44,973 bases of DNA from an uncultured Lentisphaerota bacterium (GTDB lineage Bacteria; Verrucomicrobiota; Kiritimatiellia; RFP12; UBA1067): the NCBI GenBank assembly GCA_900320225.1, contig ONRL01000022.1:1-44973 (forward strand). Direction: 5' to 3'. The translations under genes and the position numbers were made by a program. Under the pieces are notes generated by a model. The model was given only the letters and a program-made list of their open reading frames with translations, ran no database searches and was not told where the DNA came from. This document shows, piece after piece, positions 25,506-32,665 of the stretch (position 1 is its first letter; every line of letters starts with the position of its first letter).

Positions 25506-25552
25506 TTGGCATGCTGAACTTCTCGCGCGCAGATGAAACAAGTTGAACAGGG

Positions 25553-25581
25553 TTGAGCGGCGAAGGGGTTTTTGGTAAAAT
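25553..25581 (+). promoter_or_regulatory. Promoter of the glycyl-tRNA synthetase gene
   Basis: TTGAGC (25553-25558), a 17-base spacer, then TAAAAT (25576-25581) inside TGGTAAAAT. Unlike most promoters in the window it has a plausible -35 and a 59-base gap to the ATG. Confidence 0.65.
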
Positions 25582-25640
25582 TTACGCCCTTACGCGGGGC
25601 GGCAATCCAGTCGTTACCGCCAAAATGAAAGAAAAAGAAC

Positions 25641-27224
25641 ATGGCAGAAGAGAACAAGTCGAGCCTCGACCCGCTCGCCGCGCTGTGCAAGCGCCGCGGG
25701 TTCATCTATCATTCATCCGAAATCTACGGCGGCATGCCGGGATTCTGGGACTACGGTCCGCTCGGCTGCGAGCTGAAGCAGAACGTCAAGCAGGCCTGGT
25801 GGCAGTTCACCGTGCGCGGCCGCGAGGACGTGGTGGGACTCGACGCGACGATCATCATGCACCCGAAGATCTGGAAGGCGAGCGGCCACCTCGACACGTT
25901 CGCCGATCCGATGACGATGTGCAAGCAGTGCAAGAAGCTCATGCGCGCCGACCAGCTGGACGACATCCGCGCCGAGCTCGGCAAGAAGGCGGCGGCGGTC
26001 AACCCGGCGTACGCGCTGTCGTGTCCGCACTGCGGCGGCGAGATGACGGAGCCCAAGCCGTTCAACCTCATGTTCAAGACGGTGGTCGGGCCGATCGACG
26101 ACCCGTCGAACGTCGCCTACCTCCGCCCCGAGACGGCGCAGGCGATCTTCGCGCAGTTCCAGAACGTCCTCTCCACGAGCCGCCAGTCCGTGCCGTTCGG
26201 CATCGCGCAGATGGGCAAGAGCTTCCGCAACGAGGTGACGCCGCGCAACTACACGTTCCGCAGCCGCGAGTTCGAGCAGATGGAGCTTGAGTTCTTCATC
26301 CGCCCCGACGAGGCGGTGGAGATCCTCTACGGCCACGTGGTGACGCTCGCCGACAACCCCGACCTCGACGGCCCCGTGCAGGATGACTGGGGCTGGGAGG
26401 TGTGGCACAAGTACTGGGTGGAGCAGCGCAAGAAGTTCCTCAACGCGGTGGGCCTCCCCACGGAGCATTTCGTCGAGTACTGGCAGAAGCCGGACGAACT
26501 CGCCCACTACGCCCGCGCGTGCGTGGACATCGAGTACGACTTCCCGTTCGGGCGCCAGGAGCTCGAGGGCATCGCCGCCCGCAGCGACTTCGACCTTACG
26601 CAGCACCAGGTCCATTCCGGCGAGAGCCAGATGGTGTTCGACGACCCGCTCAAGCAGGCCGCGAAGAAGCTGGACGACGCGGCGCGCAAGGCCTTCATCG
26701 AGAAGGTGCAGGCCGACTGGGTCGCGCGCGGCAAGGATCCGCTCGCCGCGGAGAAGTTCTGCCTCAACCTCTTCGACGGCAAGTACGTGCCGCACGTGAT
26801 CGAACCCTCCGCCGGCGTGGACCGCCTGATGCTCGCGCTCCTCTGCGAGGCGTACGAGGAGCAGAAGCTCACGGACGACAAGGGCAAGGAGGACGTGCGC
26901 ACCGTCCTGCATTTCCACCCGAAGGTTGCACCCGTGAAGGTGGCCGTGTTCCCGCTCGTCAAGAAGGACGAGGCGTGCTTCAACATGGCGCGCGAGATCT
27001 TCGACAAGCTCCGCAAGAAGGTGAACTGCTTCTGGGACGCCTCCGGCCAGATCGGCCGCCGCTACCGCCGCCAGGACGAGGCGGGCACGCCGTGGTGCAT
27101 CACGGTGGACCCCGATTCGCCGAAGGACGGGAAGTTCACGGTGCGCGACCGCGACTCGATGCAGCAGGAACGCCTCACGTACGAGGAGTTCCTCGTCAAG
27201 ATGTTCGAAGCGCTGGAGTTCTAG
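25641..27224 (+). CDS. glyQS: Glycine-tRNA ligase, dimeric type
   Basis: This class II aminoacyl-tRNA synthetase charges tRNA-Gly in the cytoplasm. At 527 aa it is the single-chain alpha2 type. Visible marks: GFIYHSSEIYGGMPGFWDYGPLGCELKQN at the start, a zinc-type pair CKQCKK and CPHCGG, motif 2 (YLRPETAQAIFAQF, then GIAQMGKSFRNEVTPRNYTFRSREFEQMELEFF), HVIEPSAGVDRLMLALL as motif 3, and the anticodon-binding C-terminal domain (KVAVFPLVKKDE, then GRRYRRQDEAGTPWCITVD). The start at ATG 25641 matches family length; its ribosome site is weak. It has its own promoter and ends just before a hairpin repeat shared with the converging gene. Confidence 0.96.
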   Translation: MAEENKSSLDPLAALCKRRGFIYHSSEIYGGMPGFWDYGPLGCELKQNVKQAWWQFTVRGREDVVGLDATIIMHPKIWKASGHLDTFADPMTMCKQCKKLMRADQLDDIRAELGKKAAAVNPAYALSCPHCGGEMTEPKPFNLMFKTVVGPIDDPSNVAYLRPETAQAIFAQFQNVLSTSRQSVPFGIAQMGKSFRNEVTPRNYTFRSREFEQMELEFFIRPDEAVEILYGHVVTLADNPDLDGPVQDDWGWEVWHKYWVEQRKKFLNAVGLPTEHFVEYWQKPDELAHYARACVDIEYDFPFGRQELEGIAARSDFDLTQHQVHSGESQMVFDDPLKQAAKKLDDAARKAFIEKVQADWVARGKDPLAAEKFCLNLFDGKYVPHVIEPSAGVDRLMLALLCEAYEEQKLTDDKGKEDVRTVLHFHPKVAPVKVAVFPLVKKDEACFNMAREIFDKLRKKVNCFWDASGQIGRRYRRQDEAGTPWCITVDPDSPKDGKFTVRDRDSMQQERLTYEEFLVKMFEALEF

Positions 27225-27225
27225 G

Positions 27226-27254
27226 TTCGGTCGCGCAGGAGCGCGACCCTCCCG
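27226..27254. repeat. REP-like hairpin between converging genes
   Basis: GGTCGCGC-AGGA-GCGCGACC (27229-27248) is a perfect 8-bp stem with a tetraloop, flanked by TTC and CTCCCG. It starts one base after the glyQS stop and ends right at the stop of the - strand gene, so it may act as a two-way terminator. It is the same unit as in 17923-17986 and 44388-44416. Confidence 0.8.
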
Positions 27255-28046
27255 CTAGTGACGACCGTGGCGGCCGCCGCCGGGTCCTCTGCCCCTGCCG
27301 CCCCGGCCCCAAGGACCGCCGCCGCCCGTCGCCTCGTAGACTTGCTTGATTCCCTGCACGACTTCCTGTGCCTTGCGGCCGCGGAAGCCGAGTGCGTTGG
27401 CCGTTTGGGTGAGCAGTGTGTCGCGTTCGATGCGCTGCAGCTCATGCAGCCGGTGCCATGATTCGCGCATTTCCTGCCCGGCGGCCCTGCGTTGCTCCTC
27501 CGTCACGTCGGCGAGAGGGTTCAGCTGTTCGCCGAGTTCGTCTATTCGCGCAAGGAGGGAGATGTAGTCTTCGTGCACTTTCCGCTGTTTTTCCGTCATG
27601 TGCGCGGTGTCCGCGCTTCCCAGGATGTCGAACTGGTTCTGGAGACGTCCCTGCCAGCCGGCGCGGAACTGGGCGATGCGGTTCGTCGTCTGGACGTAGC
27701 GTTCGGGGTCGTTTTTGCGCATGTCCTCGAGTTCGGCGAATGTGGGCGGGCCGAAGCGCCGGGATCCCTCCACGCGGTTGGTCGCGGGCTGATCGACGGG
27801 TTCCTCGGACGCGGCGGCGTCCTGTTCGGCGAGCTGGCGTTCAAGGTCCTTGATCCGCGCGCGGAGACGGTTGAGGTCGGCCGCGTGGTCTGGCTGCTGT
27901 TTGCTGCGATCACGGCGCTTCTCCGTCGTCTTCTCGGCTTTGGTTTCCGGCTCGGGCGCCTTGGCGGTGAGTTGCGGGACGAAGTAGCCGAGAAGCGCGC
28001 CTACGAGGAGGGCTGCCGCGACGGCCATCATGGTTTGTGCTTTCAT
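27255..28046 (-). CDS. Membrane-anchored coiled-coil protein with Gly/Arg-rich tail
   Basis: From the ATG at 28046 the protein is 263 aa. It has an N-terminal membrane anchor or uncleaved signal (MMAVAAALLVGALLGYFVPQL), a charged linker (KAEKTTEKRRDRSKQQ), a coiled coil (ADLNRLRARIKDLERQLAEQDA), and a helical domain of about 130 residues. It ends in a tail rich in Gly and Arg (GPWGRGGRGRGPGGG), with RHGRH at the C-terminus. I do not recognise a family; the helical domain loosely recalls Spy/LTXXQ-type periplasmic proteins, but this is weak. AAGAGG, 8 bases upstream, favours ATG 28046 over an upstream GTG. It overlaps the acyltransferase stop by four bases and is cotranscribed with it. Confidence 0.65.
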   Translation of the reverse strand: MKAQTMMAVAAALLVGALLGYFVPQLTAKAPEPETKAEKTTEKRRDRSKQQPDHAADLNRLRARIKDLERQLAEQDAAASEEPVDQPATNRVEGSRRFGPPTFAELEDMRKNDPERYVQTTNRIAQFRAGWQGRLQNQFDILGSADTAHMTEKQRKVHEDYISLLARIDELGEQLNPLADVTEEQRRAAGQEMRESWHRLHELQRIERDTLLTQTANALGFRGRKAQEVVQGIKQVYEATGGGGPWGRGGRGRGPGGGRHGRH

Positions 28047-28981
28047 GCTGTGCACCTCTTGTGCTTCTTGCGTTTTTTCGGGGGCTGGAGGATCCAGCGA
28101 CTGTTATACCAGAACCACTGTTCGGGCGTCTTGCGCACGCCTTCGTCGATGAGCGCCATCGCCTCGCGCATGAGACGCCGGGCCTCTTCCTTGCGGTCGG
28201 GGGCGTCGGGATTCGGGCGGAGCGTGGCGAGGTGGTCGAAGGTGTGGAGGCCGTTCTCGCGGCGCATGATGGCCACCACCACGGGCGCGCCCGTGGCGAC
28301 GGCGAACATCGCGCCGCCGTGGGAGATGTTCGCGGTGCCGTTGAGGAAGGGGACCTCCGTGTCGGGGAAGGGCACGCGCAGGTCGGGCAGGATGGCGAAG
28401 GCGCGTCCTTCCGCGATGCGCGCGCGGATGTCCTGCAGCACCGTGGCGGAACCGCGCGTGAGCACCTCGATGTCCGAACCGTACTGGCGCTGCATCCAGG
28501 CCTCCACGTAGGGGTTGCGCTGGCTCGCGGCGATGGCGAAGAGGGGGATGCCGTAGCGCGCCATGGCCCAGGCGGCCATGTACCAGTTGCCGCAGTGCGG
28601 CACGAAGATCACGGCGCCATGTCCCTCGTCCACGATTCCGCGGAGACGGTCCGCGTACACCTGCACGTCCTTCACGTGCGCCGTGATCCATTTCTTGTCG
28701 AGTCGCGGCGCGCGGATCATCTCCACGGCGCTCTGGAGCACGTTCGCGAGCGAGGCAACTGCGATGCGGCGGCATTCGGCGTCGGTCTTCTCCGGAAACA
28801 CGGACTTGATCCGCTCGAGCGTGCGGGGCCTCTGGAAGCCGCATGCAAAGGCGAGGCGCGCGAATCCCCGCGCGAGCGCGCAGGCAAGGCGGTAGGGCAC
28901 GGCGTTCACCACCGCGCAGGCACTCCGCAGTGCCGCGTACTCGCACCAGCAGGCGAATCTGGACTTCTTCTTCCGGGACAT
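28043..28981 (-). CDS. LpxL/HtrB-like lipid A acyltransferase family protein, atypical
   Basis: This 312-aa protein aligns with the LpxL/LpxM lysophospholipid acyltransferase family: a basic N-terminus and hydrophobic helix, the block GHGAVIFVPHCGNW, the ASQRNPYVEAWMQRQYG segment, the ILPDLRVPFPDTEVPFLNGTANISHGGAMFAVATGAPVV segment, and a C-terminal PEQWFWYNSRW, which is very typical. The family would add a secondary acyl chain to lipid A at the inner membrane. Oddly, the catalytic HX4(D/E) motif reads H129-CGNW-Tyr134, so the acidic residue is missing. ATG 28981 lies 10 bases from an extended -10 promoter; TTG 28990 would overlap the promoter. The first gene of a two-gene - strand operon. 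Confidence 0.8.
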   Translation of the reverse strand: MSRKKKSRFACWCEYAALRSACAVVNAVPYRLACALARGFARLAFACGFQRPRTLERIKSVFPEKTDAECRRIAVASLANVLQSAVEMIRAPRLDKKWITAHVKDVQVYADRLRGIVDEGHGAVIFVPHCGNWYMAAWAMARYGIPLFAIAASQRNPYVEAWMQRQYGSDIEVLTRGSATVLQDIRARIAEGRAFAILPDLRVPFPDTEVPFLNGTANISHGGAMFAVATGAPVVVAIMRRENGLHTFDHLATLRPNPDAPDRKEEARRLMREAMALIDEGVRKTPEQWFWYNSRWILQPPKKRKKHKRCTA

Positions 28982-28991
28982 GGACGCCAAT

Positions 28992-29000
28992 ATTATACCA
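28992..29000 (-). promoter_or_regulatory. Extended -10 promoter of the acyltransferase operon
   Basis: Read on the - strand this is TGGTATAAT, 10 bases before ATG 28981, so the leader would be about 3 bases. It forms half of an inverted repeat with the + strand promoter at 29023. Confidence 0.75.
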
Positions 29001-29022
29001 TATCGCGCGGCGCGCGTGGATA

Positions 29023-29031
29023 TGGTATACT
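29023..29031 (+). promoter_or_regulatory. Extended -10 promoter of the glutamine synthetase gene
   Basis: TGGTATACT, preceded by GATA, is 9 bases before the ATG at 29041, implying a nearly leaderless mRNA. The arms TATACCATATC (facing left) and GATATGGTATA (facing right) are perfect inverted repeats around a short GC-rich centre. Confidence 0.7.
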
Positions 29032-29040
29032 ATTCGCTCC

Positions 29041-31182
29041 ATGAGCAAGAACAACCGCATACATGCGATCAACTCGATCGCCGAACGCCTTCCCGACGCG
29101 CCGTCCGCGTCCCTGCCCGCCGACGCCTCCATGGCGTCGTACGGCGAGGACGTCTTCGGAGAGAAGGAGATACGCGCATTCATGCCGAAGTCAGCCGCCG
29201 CGAAGCTGCTCGCGACGGTGAACGACGGCAAGCCGCTGGACCCGTCCATTGCCGCCGACGTGGCGCACGCGATGAAGGAGTGGGCGCTCTCGAAGGGCGC
29301 GACGCACTTCACGCACTGGTTCCAGCCGCTCACGGGCGGCACGGCGGAGAAGCACGACAGCTTCATCGAGCCCGTCGGGCCGGCGCGCGCGATCCTGGCG
29401 TTCAGCGGAAAGAACCTGATCGGCGGCGAGGCGGACGCGTCGTCGTTCCCGTCCGGCGGGCTGCGCTCGACCTTCGAGGCGCGCGGCTACACGGCGTGGG
29501 ACCCCACCAGCCCCGCGTTCATCAAGCGCCACGCGAACGGGGCCACGCTCTGCATCCCGACCGCCTTCTGCTCGTACACGGGCGAGGCGCTGGACTCCAA
29601 GACGCCGCTCCTGCGGTCCATCCAGGCGCTCACGAAGGCGCTGAAGCGGCTGATGGCGCATTTCGGCCAGCCCGACGCGCATGTCTCGGTGACGCTCGGC
29701 GCGGAGCAGGAGTACTTTCTCGTCGACCGTGGCTTCTACCTGCAGCGCCCCGACCTGCTCCAGACTGGCCGCACCGTGTTCGGCGCGGCGCCGGCGAAGC
29801 ACCAGCAGCTCGACGACCACTACTACGGCGCCATCCGTCCGCGCATCCTGAAGTTCATGACGGAGGTGGAGACGCAGCTCTGGAAGCTCGGCATCCCCGC
29901 GAAGACGCGCCACAACGAGGTCGCCCCCGCCCAGTTCGAGCTGGCGCCGATCTTCGAAGACCTGAACCTCGCCGTCGACCACAACATGCTCATCATGGAG
30001 GTGCTCCGGCGCACGGCGGAGCGCAACGGCTTCGAATGCCTGCTGCACGAGAAGCCGTTCGCCGGCATCAACGGCAGCGGCAAGCACTGCAACTGGTCGA
30101 TTGCCTACGGCGGGCGCAACCTGCTGGAGCCCGGCACGAACCCGAAGGAGAACGCGATCTTCCTCACGGTGTTGCTCGCCGTCATCCGCGCGATCGACCT
30201 GCACGCCGACCTCCTGCGCGCCTCGACGGCCGGCGCGGGCAACGACCACCGCCTCGGCGCGAACGAGGCGCCGCCCGCCATCCTCTCCATCTTCCTCGGC
30301 GACGAGCTGAGCGCCGTGATGAAGGCCATCGAGACGGGCACCTCCTGGGCGGCGCGCGGACGGACGAAGCTGAAAATCGGCGTGGACACGCTGCCGCCGC
30401 TCCCGCGCGACACGACGGACCGCAACCGCACCTCGCCGTTCGCGTTCACCGGCAACAAGTTCGAGTTCCGTGCGCCGGGCGCGTCGCAGAACTGCGCCCA
30501 GAACCAGATGGTGCTCAACACCATCGTCGCCGAGTCGCTCGACGCGCTCTCCGACAAGCTCGACGCCATGCCGGGCGACTTCAACGCGAACCTCCAAAAG
30601 CTCCTGCAGCGGCTCATCCGCGCCCACAAGCGCGTGCTCTTCGCCGGCGACGGCTATTCGCCGGACTGGCCGAAAGAGGCGGCCGCGCGCGGCCTGCCGA
30701 ACCTGCCGGACACGGTCTCCGCCATCGCGCCGCTGAAGGCACCGGCGAATCAGGCGCTCTTCGAGAAGTACGGCGTCCTGAACCGGAACGAGATGGTCAG
30801 CCGCCACGAGATCGCGCTCGAGGCGTACGAGCGGCGCGTGCGCATCGAGGGCGGCGTGGCGCTCGAGATCGCGCGCTCGATGATCCGGCCCGTGGTGGCG
30901 GACGAGTTCTCGAAGCTCGCCACGGCCATCTCCCTCGCGAAGAAGGACGGCCTCAAGGTGGGCGTAACCGGCCTGAAGGCGCTCTCCCTCAAGCTCGGTG
31001 CGGGTCTCGACGACCTGCACGTCAAGTGCGAGCGCCTCGACAAGGCCCTTGCCAAGGGCGCGACGAAGGAGGTCATCGCCGCCATGGGTGACCTGCGCCG
31101 CACGGTGGACGCCCTGGAGTACCTCGTGGACGACGCGCGCTGGCCCCTCCCGAAATATCGCGAAATGCTCTTCATCTACTAG
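29041..31182 (+). CDS. glnN: Glutamine synthetase type III
   Basis: This 713-aa enzyme makes glutamine from glutamate, ammonia and ATP. It is the long GSIII (GlnN) type known from Bacteroidetes, cyanobacteria and PVC bacteria. Signatures include SYGEDVFGEKEIRAFMPKS near the start, THFTHWFQPLTGGTAEKHDSF, GAEQEYFLVDRG, KTRHNEVAPAQFELAPIFEDLN, INGSGKHCNWS, AGNDHRLGANEAPPAILSIFLG, and NRTSPFAFTGNKFEFRAPGASQN. Start at ATG 29041 gives normal length; there is no Shine-Dalgarno, in keeping with its promoter lying 9 bases upstream. A symporter for amino or dicarboxylic acids is next downstream on its own promoter. It is divergent from the acyltransferase operon. Confidence 0.96.
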   Translation: MSKNNRIHAINSIAERLPDAPSASLPADASMASYGEDVFGEKEIRAFMPKSAAAKLLATVNDGKPLDPSIAADVAHAMKEWALSKGATHFTHWFQPLTGGTAEKHDSFIEPVGPARAILAFSGKNLIGGEADASSFPSGGLRSTFEARGYTAWDPTSPAFIKRHANGATLCIPTAFCSYTGEALDSKTPLLRSIQALTKALKRLMAHFGQPDAHVSVTLGAEQEYFLVDRGFYLQRPDLLQTGRTVFGAAPAKHQQLDDHYYGAIRPRILKFMTEVETQLWKLGIPAKTRHNEVAPAQFELAPIFEDLNLAVDHNMLIMEVLRRTAERNGFECLLHEKPFAGINGSGKHCNWSIAYGGRNLLEPGTNPKENAIFLTVLLAVIRAIDLHADLLRASTAGAGNDHRLGANEAPPAILSIFLGDELSAVMKAIETGTSWAARGRTKLKIGVDTLPPLPRDTTDRNRTSPFAFTGNKFEFRAPGASQNCAQNQMVLNTIVAESLDALSDKLDAMPGDFNANLQKLLQRLIRAHKRVLFAGDGYSPDWPKEAAARGLPNLPDTVSAIAPLKAPANQALFEKYGVLNRNEMVSRHEIALEAYERRVRIEGGVALEIARSMIRPVVADEFSKLATAISLAKKDGLKVGVTGLKALSLKLGAGLDDLHVKCERLDKALAKGATKEVIAAMGDLRRTVDALEYLVDDARWPLPKYREMLFIY

Positions 31183-31260
31183 GCCGCGTGTCGCGGCACT
31201 CGGGGAAGCGGCTGTCGGATATCGCGTGAATTCTCCTCAAACTACGCGATTCCAGCAATG

Positions 31261-31298
31261 GGCAAAAACGATACTGAAAAAGATCGTTTTCCCTTGCC
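31261..31298 (+). terminator. Possible hairpin terminator after glutamine synthetase
   Basis: AAAACGAT (31265-31272) pairs with ATCGTTTT (31283-31290) across a 10-base loop. The stem can extend to GGCAA and TTGCC outside an internal bulge. The right arm ends in TTTT. It lies 79 bases after the stop codon. Confidence 0.4.
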
Positions 31299-31344
31299 TT
31301 CACGAAGCTCGACCCCGCCGCCATCCGCCGAAGCGGCGGAAGTT

Positions 31345-31353
31345 TGGTATAAT
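31345..31353 (+). promoter_or_regulatory. Extended -10 promoter of the symporter gene
   Basis: TGGTATAAT with no -35. Just upstream, at 31325-31339, CCGCCG-AAG-CGGCGG forms a strong 6-bp hairpin that could be an operator or the end of the preceding transcript. The ATG lies 30 bases downstream. Confidence 0.72.
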
Positions 31354-31383
31354 GTCCGGAAACGAAAAGCACCGGAAGTCATC

Positions 31384-32637
31384 ATGAAATTCAAACAGGC
31401 AATCATCTGGACGGCCGCGCTGGCGATCGGCGCGGTTCTCGGCATGCTCGGCATCGCGCCGCTCAACGACTTCATGGACTTCGTGGCCTCCTCCTACACG
31501 CGGTGCTTCCAGTTCGTGGCGGTGCCGACGGTCGCGCTCGCGATCCTGACGGCCATGGCGTCCCTCGGCGACGGAAACGCGATGGGAAAGGTGTTCGCGA
31601 AGACCTTCGCCTGCACGTGCCTCACTTCGTTCGTCGCGGCGCTCGTGGGACTCGGGCTCTTCGTGCTCGTCGATCCCGGCACGATCGACCAGGGGGCGGT
31701 GAAGGCCGTTGCGGAGAACGCGGACGCGATGGCGCAGATTTCACGCGCACCCGAGACGGTCTACGGGCATATCCTCAACGCGATCCCGAACAACCTGATC
31801 ACTCCGTTCCTCACCGGGAACGTCCTCGCCATCGTCCTCATCTCCGCCGGGATCGGCATCACCATCGCCGTCCTCGGCCGGACGAGCGAGAACGTGCGGG
31901 CGCTGCACAGGGCGCTCGCGGGCCTGCAGGAGGTGTTCTTCGGGCTCATCAAGGGCCTCATCTGGGCGTTGCCCGCGGGAATCGTCGCTTTCGCCGCGCA
32001 GCTGGCGGCGCAGATGTCCGCCGGGGTGGTCGTCGGCTCGATTGGAAAGTACGTTCTCGTCGTCCTCGGCGGGAATTTCATTCAATTCTTCGTCGTACTT
32101 CCGCTCTTCTGCTACCTGCGCGGCGTAAACGGCTACAAGGTGATGCGCCAGATGACGCCGGCGCTCTTGATGGCGCTCTTCACCAAGTCGTCCGCCGCGA
32201 CCCTGCCTGTCACCGTCGCCACGGCGGAGCGGAACATGAAGGCGAAGCCGTGGGTCGCACGCTTCGTCTTGCCGCTCTGCTGCACGATCAACATGAACGG
32301 GTGCGCCGCGTTCATCCTCGTGACGTCGCTCTTCGTCATCCGCAACTCGCCGGAATGCGGGATCGCCCTCACGCTCCCCGCGATGCTGGCCTGGTGCGTG
32401 ATCGCGACCCTGTGCGCAATCGGCAACGCGGGAGTTCCTATGGGATGCTACTTCCTCACGCTCTCGCTCATGGCCGGCGTCGGGGGGAACCTCATGATCC
32501 TCGGCGTGATCCTCCCGATCTACACGATCATCGACATGGTCGAGACGGCGGAGAACGTGTGGAGCGACTGCTGCATCTGCGCCGTGGTCGACAAGTCGAC
32601 TTTCCGTTCAACGCAGGGGCGGGAGAGTATGGTATAA
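31384..32637 (+). CDS. Dicarboxylate/amino acid:cation symporter (DAACS family)
   Basis: This 417-aa polytopic inner-membrane protein belongs to the glutamate/aspartate/dicarboxylate:cation symporter family (GltP/GltT/SstT type). Family marks: the re-entrant loop TKSSAATLPVTV, NMNGCAAF in place of the usual NMDGTA, AGVPMGCYFLTLSLM in the second hairpin, and DMVETAENVWSD near the C-terminus. Several hydrophobic helices are visible from residue 5 on. It would import glutamate, serine or a dicarboxylate with sodium or protons; the position after glutamine synthetase suggests an amino acid. GGAAG 7 bases upstream supports ATG 31384. Its stop codon lies inside the promoter of the following gene. 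Confidence 0.88.
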   Translation: MKFKQAIIWTAALAIGAVLGMLGIAPLNDFMDFVASSYTRCFQFVAVPTVALAILTAMASLGDGNAMGKVFAKTFACTCLTSFVAALVGLGLFVLVDPGTIDQGAVKAVAENADAMAQISRAPETVYGHILNAIPNNLITPFLTGNVLAIVLISAGIGITIAVLGRTSENVRALHRALAGLQEVFFGLIKGLIWALPAGIVAFAAQLAAQMSAGVVVGSIGKYVLVVLGGNFIQFFVVLPLFCYLRGVNGYKVMRQMTPALLMALFTKSSAATLPVTVATAERNMKAKPWVARFVLPLCCTINMNGCAAFILVTSLFVIRNSPECGIALTLPAMLAWCVIATLCAIGNAGVPMGCYFLTLSLMAGVGGNLMILGVILPIYTIIDMVETAENVWSDCCICAVVDKSTFRSTQGRESMV

Positions 32638-32638
32638 T
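32630..32638 (+). promoter_or_regulatory. Extended -10 promoter overlapping the symporter stop codon
   Basis: TGGTATAAT; the TAA at 32635-32637 ends the symporter gene. Its position rules out the ATG at 32639 as a start for the helicase and favours ATG 32666. Confidence 0.72.
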
Positions 32639-32665
32639 ATGTGCCAAAGAAAAGCGATAGAAGAG

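Noticed and set aside
28103-28111. TGGTATAAC on the - strand, a promoter look-alike
   Set aside because: It lies within the acyltransferase coding sequence and encodes WYN of the conserved WFWYNSRW motif.
28843-29040. N-terminal extension of glutamine synthetase
   Set aside because: The frame is open upstream but would run through both promoters; GSIII proteins start with the sequence at 29041.
29191-31020. Long open frame on the - strand opposite glutamine synthetase
   Set aside because: GC-rich codon bias on the real strand keeps the antisense frame open; the translation is Arg/Val/His-rich with no recognisable domain.
32639-32665. Upstream ATG for the helicase
   Set aside because: It touches the -10 element, so it would precede the transcript start.
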